A stretch of 57,267 nt of DNA, taken from positions 1 to 57,267 of the forward strand of contig CAMDRF010000008.1 of the NCBI GenBank assembly GCA_945906765.1, read 5' to 3'. This stretch comes from Nitrosovibrio sp. Nv4. Its GTDB lineage: Bacteria; Pseudomonadota; Gammaproteobacteria; Burkholderiales; SG8-39. Under the pieces are notes generated by a model that saw only the letters and a list, made by a program, of their open reading frames with translations, had not been told where the DNA came from and made no database searches. The position numbers were made by a program, and so were the translations under genes. Below, one piece after another: positions 51,115 to 57,267 of the stretch; the stretch's first letter is position 1; every line of letters begins with the position of its first letter.

Positions 51115-51705
51115 ATGGAAGGCTGGATTGCACTTGCGGTGATCGTGGCGCTCGCGTTCTGGGCGGTCACGATCTACAACGGCCTGGTGGCGCTGCGCAA
51201 CCGTTACAAGAATTCCTGGGCGCAGATCGACGTGCAGCTGAAGCGTCGCTACGATCTGATCCCGAACCTGGTCGAGGCGGCCAAGGGCTACCTCACGCAT
51301 GAAAGGGAAACCCTGGAGCGGGTGATCGCGGCGCGCGGCGCGGCGATGGGCGCGGCGCAGAAAGCCGCGGCGGCTCCCGGCGATGCGGCGGCGATGCAGG
51401 GCCTGGCACAGGCCGAAGGGGCGCTCGGCGGCGCGATGGGGCGCCTGATGGTGGTGTTCGAGGCCTATCCGGACCTGAAGGCGAACCAGAACATCCTGCA
51501 GGTGCAGGAAGAACTCGCCAGCACCGAGAACAAGGTCGCCTTCGCGCGCCAGGCCTACAACGACACGGTGATGGAATACAACACCCAGCGAGAGATTTTC
51601 CCGAACACCATCTTCGCTGGCATGTTCGGCTTCCAGGCGGCGGCGCTGCTCGAGGCGACCGAGTCGGCCGAAGAACGCAAGGCGCCGAAGGTGTCCTTCA
51701 AGTAA
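51115..51705 (+). CDS. LemA-family protein
   Basis: 196 residues. One N-terminal membrane helix (WIALAVIVALAFWAVTIYNG), then RNRYKNSWAQIDVQLKRRYD, LIPNLVEAAKGYLTHE and FAYPDLKANQNILQVQEELA in this lineage as AYPDLKANQNILQ, ending in a coiled-coil bundle. GGGGAGGAG precedes the ATG. LemA proteins commonly travel with membrane M48 peptidases, as here; function unresolved. Confidence 0.92.
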   Translation: MEGWIALAVIVALAFWAVTIYNGLVALRNRYKNSWAQIDVQLKRRYDLIPNLVEAAKGYLTHERETLERVIAARGAAMGAAQKAAAAPGDAAAMQGLAQAEGALGGAMGRLMVVFEAYPDLKANQNILQVQEELASTENKVAFARQAYNDTVMEYNTQREIFPNTIFAGMFGFQAAALLEATESAEERKAPKVSFK

Positions 51706-53727
<2,022 letters not shown>

Positions 53728-53737
53728 AATCGGCAGC

Positions 53738-56620
53738 GTGAATAGCGAAGTTCTGGCAGCCGCGCTTCGCGCGGCGGTGCGGGGCGAAGTGCGCTTCGAT
53801 TCCGGAGCGCGGGCCGCTTACGCGTCGGACGCCTCCAACTACCGCCAGGTGCCGATCGGCGTGGTGCTGCCGCGCTCGGCCGAGGACATCGTCGCCACGC
53901 TCGCCGCGTGCCGCGCGCATGGCGCGCCGATCCTCGCGCGCGGCGGTGGCACCTCGCTCTGCGGCCAGACGGTGAACGTCGCGGTGGTGATTGACGCATC
54001 CAAATATCTCGACAGGGTGCTGGAGCTCGATCCCGCATCGCGTACGGCGCGCGTCGAACCCGGCGTGGTGTGCGACGCGCTGCGCGGTGCGGCCGAGCGC
54101 CACGGCCTGACCTTCGGCCCCGATCCCGCGACGCATTCGCGCTGCACCCTGGGCGGCATGATCGGCAACAATTCCTGCGGCGCGCACTCGGTGATGGCCG
54201 GCAAGACGGTGGAGAACATCGAGGCGCTGGAGGTGCTCACCTACGACGGCGCGCGCTTCTGGTGCGGGCCGACCTCGGAAGCGGAGCTGGAAACGATCGT
54301 GCGGCGCGGCGGCCGGCAGAGCGAGATCTACGAAAAACTGCGCTTGCTGCGCGACCGCTACGCCGACCTGATCCGCGGCCGCTTCCCGAAAATCAAGCGC
54401 CGCGTCTCGGGCTACAACCTCGACCAGCTGCTGCCGGAGAACGGCTTCAACGTGGCGCGCGCGCTGGTCGGGTCGGAAGGCACCTGCGCGATCACGCTGC
54501 AGGCCCTGACCCGGTTGGTACGCAGCCCGCGCGAGCGCGTGCTGCTGGTGATCGGCTTCGAGGACATCACCCTCGCGGGCGACGCGGTGCCGCAGGTGCT
54601 CGCCGCGGGGCCGATCGCCTGCGAAGGCCTCGACACCGGCATCATCGGCGGCCTGCGCGAGCGCGGCCTGAAGCTGGAGGACATCGCGCTGCTGCCCGCG
54701 GGCAACGCCTGGTTGATGGTGGAATTCGGGGCGGATTCCCGGCAACAGGTTTTGCAAAAAGCTGTTTTTCTTCAAGATTCCCTGGGCGGAAATCTGATCG
54801 AAGAAAAATCCTTGATGTATCGCATTTGGGCAATACGCGAAACCGGCGCCTCGGCTACTTCGCTCAAGTTGAAGACCACCGACGGGCCCGATCCGGTGGT
54901 CGGGTGGGAAGACGCGGCGGTGGACCCGCTGCGCCTGGGCGACTACCTGCGCGAATTCCAGAAGCTGGTGGACCGCTACGCCTACCGCACCTCGCTCTAC
55001 GGGCATTTCGGCGATGGCTGCATCCACGCGCGCATCAATTTCGAGTTGCGTACGGCGAAGGGCATCGCGCAGTGGCGCGGCTTCCTGCGCGAGGCCGCCG
55101 AACTGGTGGTCGCCTACGGCGGTTCGCTCTCGGGGGAGCACGGCGACGGCCAGGGGCGCGCCGAGTTCCTGCCGATCATGTACGGCGCCGAGCTGATGCT
55201 GGCGTTCCGCGAATTCAAGCGCATCTGGGATCCACTCGGGCGCATGAATCCGGGCAAGCTGGTGGACGCGCTGGGCGATGTCTACCGCGTGGACGAGAAC
55301 CTGAGCAAGGGTCCGGCCTACAAGCCCGTGACGCTCGCCACGCGCATGACCTTCCTCAGCAACGAGGGCGACGGCTTCACGCGCGCCGCCGAGCGCTGCA
55401 TCGGCATGGGCAAGTGCCGCTCCGCCGAGGGCGGCACCATGTGCCCGAGCTACCGCGCCACCAAGGAAGAACGCTTTTCGACGCGCGGCCGCGCGCGCCT
55501 GCTGGGCGAGATGCTGCGCGGCGAGGTGATCACCGACGGCTGGCAGAGCGAGGAAGTGAAAGAGGCGCTCGAGATGTGCCTCGCCTGCAAGGGCTGCCGC
55601 AGCGACTGCCCGACGCATACCGATATGGCGAGCTACAAGGCCGAGTTCCTGTCGCACTACTACGAGCAGCATTCCCGGCCGCTGCGCGCGCATTCGATGG
55701 GCCGCATCGGCGAATGGGCGCCGCTGGCGATGAAAGCACCCGGCCTGGTCAACGCCCTGAGCGGCCTGCCATTGCTGTCCTCGTTCATCAAACTCGCGGG
55801 TGGCATCGCCACGCAGCGCGCCTTGCCCAGGTTCGCGCGGCGCAGTTTCCGCGCGCAGTTCGACGCACTGCAGCGCAGCCGGCGCAGTCCCGCGAACACC
55901 GGCGGCATGCGGCGCGGCGATCCGGTGGTCCTCTTCCCCGACACCTTCAGCAATCATTTCCGCCCGCAAAGCGCGCTCGCCGCGGTGCGCGTGCTGGAAG
56001 ACTCCGGTGCCCGCGTCTCCCTGTCGCCCGACAAACTGTGCTGCGGCCGGCCGTACTACGACTTCGGCATGCTCGACAAGGCCAAGGCATCGCTGGAGAA
56101 AATCGTCGCCGCGCTCGCGCCGCAGATCGAATCCGGCGTGCCCGTCGTGGTCCTCGAGCCCGGCTGCCATTCGGTGTTCCGGGACGAGATGGTCAAGCTC
56201 CTGCCCGGCAATGAATGCGCCGCGAAGCTCGCCAGGCAAACCGTCTCGCTCGCCGAACTGCTGGAAACGCGCAACTGGAAACCACGCAGGATCGGCGGCC
56301 ATGCCCTGCTGCACGGCCACTGCCACCAGAAAGCCCTCGGCGGCACCCAGGCCGACGTCCGGCTGCTGCAAGAGGCCGGCATTGAGACCTCAGCGCCCGA
56401 AACCGGCTGTTGCGGCATGGCCGGCGCCTTCGGCTTCCGGCCCGATACCTACGAAACCTCGGTGAAGATCGCGAACCTGTCGTTGCTGCCGAAAGTGAAG
56501 GGCACTACGGCGGAGACCTTGATCGTCGCGAATGGTTTTTCGTGTCGCGAACAGATCGAAGACCTGGCGGAGCGCGAAACGCTGCATCTCGCCGACGTGC
56601 TGGCGCGCACGCTCGCGTGA
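53738..56620 (+). CDS. FAD-binding and Fe-S-binding oxidase (GlcD/Dld-YdiJ-like)
   Basis: 960 residues. FAD_binding_4 domain (ILARGGGTSLCGQTVNVAVV, LGGMIGNNSCGAHSVMAGKT), FAD-oxidase C domain (YGHFGDGCIHARINFEL, GGSLSGEHGDGQGRAEFLP), two 4Fe-4S clusters (CIGMGKCRSAEGGTMCPSYR and CLACKGCRSDCPT), and two CCG domains (LCCGRPYYDFG, GCCGMAGAFGF). This GlcD-plus-GlcF fusion oxidises D-2-hydroxyacids such as D-lactate or 2-hydroxyglutarate and passes electrons to the chain. GTG start 10 bp after the M48 gene. Confidence 0.93.
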   Translation: MNSEVLAAALRAAVRGEVRFDSGARAAYASDASNYRQVPIGVVLPRSAEDIVATLAACRAHGAPILARGGGTSLCGQTVNVAVVIDASKYLDRVLELDPASRTARVEPGVVCDALRGAAERHGLTFGPDPATHSRCTLGGMIGNNSCGAHSVMAGKTVENIEALEVLTYDGARFWCGPTSEAELETIVRRGGRQSEIYEKLRLLRDRYADLIRGRFPKIKRRVSGYNLDQLLPENGFNVARALVGSEGTCAITLQALTRLVRSPRERVLLVIGFEDITLAGDAVPQVLAAGPIACEGLDTGIIGGLRERGLKLEDIALLPAGNAWLMVEFGADSRQQVLQKAVFLQDSLGGNLIEEKSLMYRIWAIRETGASATSLKLKTTDGPDPVVGWEDAAVDPLRLGDYLREFQKLVDRYAYRTSLYGHFGDGCIHARINFELRTAKGIAQWRGFLREAAELVVAYGGSLSGEHGDGQGRAEFLPIMYGAELMLAFREFKRIWDPLGRMNPGKLVDALGDVYRVDENLSKGPAYKPVTLATRMTFLSNEGDGFTRAAERCIGMGKCRSAEGGTMCPSYRATKEERFSTRGRARLLGEMLRGEVITDGWQSEEVKEALEMCLACKGCRSDCPTHTDMASYKAEFLSHYYEQHSRPLRAHSMGRIGEWAPLAMKAPGLVNALSGLPLLSSFIKLAGGIATQRALPRFARRSFRAQFDALQRSRRSPANTGGMRRGDPVVLFPDTFSNHFRPQSALAAVRVLEDSGARVSLSPDKLCCGRPYYDFGMLDKAKASLEKIVAALAPQIESGVPVVVLEPGCHSVFRDEMVKLLPGNECAAKLARQTVSLAELLETRNWKPRRIGGHALLHGHCHQKALGGTQADVRLLQEAGIETSAPETGCCGMAGAFGFRPDTYETSVKIANLSLLPKVKGTTAETLIVANGFSCREQIEDLAERETLHLADVLARTLA

Positions 56621-57255
56621 GCAACAGGGGCATTTTTTCAGCATTGCTTTTCGCATCCATGGCTTGCGCTCATGCGCAGACGCCGGAAGAGCGGCTGTTC
56701 GAGGCGATCGAGGAGGGCAAGCCGCTGGTGGCGGAGGGGATCGTGGTGCGCGGGAAGGTGGACCTGAACGCGCGCAACAAGGAGCGGGAAACGCCGTTGC
56801 ACCGGGCGATCGAGAAGGGGATGAAGGAGCTGGCGGCGCTGCTGGTGAAGGCGGGGGCGCCGGTGAATGCGCGCTCATCGAACAGCGAGACGCCGCTGCA
56901 CGCCGCAGCGCTGCATTCGGACTCCTGGTTCGTGGATCTGCTGCTCGCGGCGAAGGCCGATCCGAAGGCGCGCAACGACGATGGCGAGTCCGCGCTGCAG
57001 TGGGCGGTGATGACAGGCAATCCGCGAACCGCCAGGAATCTTCTCCTTGGCGGGGCCGATCCGATGGTGACGGATTTGAAGGGCAATACGCTGCTGCACG
57101 CTGCGGCGGACGGCGGCCACGACGAGATGGTGCACGTGCTCCTCTCGCTCGGGGTGGATCCGCGGCAGCGCAACAGGGCGGGGGAACGGCCGATCGACGT
57201 GGCGAGGGATCGCGGCTACGCGGAGATCGTCAAGCTGCTTGCACGGTTCGAGTAA
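56617..57255 (+). CDS. Exported ankyrin-repeat protein
   Basis: 212 residues. GTG start overlaps the upstream stop (GTGA). SNRGIFSALLFASMACAHAQ is a signal peptide. Five ankyrin repeats follow, e.g. NKERETPLHRAIEKGMKELA, NSETPLHAAALHSDSWFVDL, DDGESALQWAVMTGNPRTAR, KGNTLLHAAADGGHDEMVHV. Probably a periplasmic binding scaffold; partner unknown, though coupling to the oxidase is suggestive. Confidence 0.88.
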   Translation: MSNRGIFSALLFASMACAHAQTPEERLFEAIEEGKPLVAEGIVVRGKVDLNARNKERETPLHRAIEKGMKELAALLVKAGAPVNARSSNSETPLHAAALHSDSWFVDLLLAAKADPKARNDDGESALQWAVMTGNPRTARNLLLGGADPMVTDLKGNTLLHAAADGGHDEMVHVLLSLGVDPRQRNRAGERPIDVARDRGYAEIVKLLARFE

Positions 57256-57267
57256 GCACGCTTCGAG

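Overview
The window looks like chromosomal DNA of a high-GC betaproteobacterium, most likely Burkholderiales. Lineage-typical proteins point that way: DUF3567 and DUF6806 small proteins, a Bug/TctC-type solute-binding protein, a LIV-type transporter in an aromatic-acid setting, and Npt-like and LemA/M48 genes. No rRNA, tRNA, CRISPR array, transposase or integrase was recognised.

Layout. 1-14 kb is catabolic: the end of a salicyloyl/anthraniloyl-CoA-type FAD monooxygenase, a D-2-hydroxyacid dehydrogenase, RidA, feruloyl-CoA synthase, and a branched-chain-type ABC importer whose permease and both ATPases are one protein (LivM-LivG-LivF). A MetF-like reductase and a frameshifted methyltransferase lie upstream of the importer. 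This stretch is interrupted by a BrnTA module between two copies of ridA, by a lone integron gene cassette with a clear attC site, and by a VapBC pair overlapping the feruloyl-CoA synthase gene.

14.2-22.6 kb is an island of toxin-antitoxin and defence genes, many broken: RHH/ParE, a decayed type III restriction operon (mod tail, dinD with an amber codon, deleted res), two decayed DUF1016-XRE modules, HigBA, VapC/PIN remnants, a frameshifted nucleotidyltransferase, Uma2 and TumE/TumA.

22.7-33.9 kb is mostly core metabolism: an IlvD/Edd dehydratase, a 3-oxoadipate enol-lactonase-like hydrolase, an alkaline-phosphatase-superfamily enzyme, MetY, a second hydrolase and HtpG. A DinD-MATE chimera and a truncated molybdopterin oxidoreductase interrupt it.

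34.2-46 kb forms a probable cyclic-amide (hydantoin/dihydropyrimidine/allantoin-like) block: a PuuE-like deacetylase, MmgE/PrpD and TctC on one strand; hydantoinase, N-carbamoyl-D-amino acid hydrolase and flavin reductase on the other; then an Asp/Glu/hydantoin racemase and a four-gene polar amino-acid ABC importer. Together these could convert a racemic hydantoin to an amino acid. A DUF4143 ATPase is inserted in the block.

46-57 kb holds M48 peptidases, an aldo/keto reductase, nucleotidyltransferase and VapBC relics, an NTP/NDP-type transporter, LemA, a large FAD/Fe-S oxidase and an ankyrin protein.

The most striking general property is the number of 'end-retaining' pseudogenes. In these the first and last codons of a gene survive side by side while the middle is gone. 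The clearest is a flavoprotein gene reduced to about 95 bp at 34035-34129. The other standout is the orphan integron cassette at about 3534-4244.
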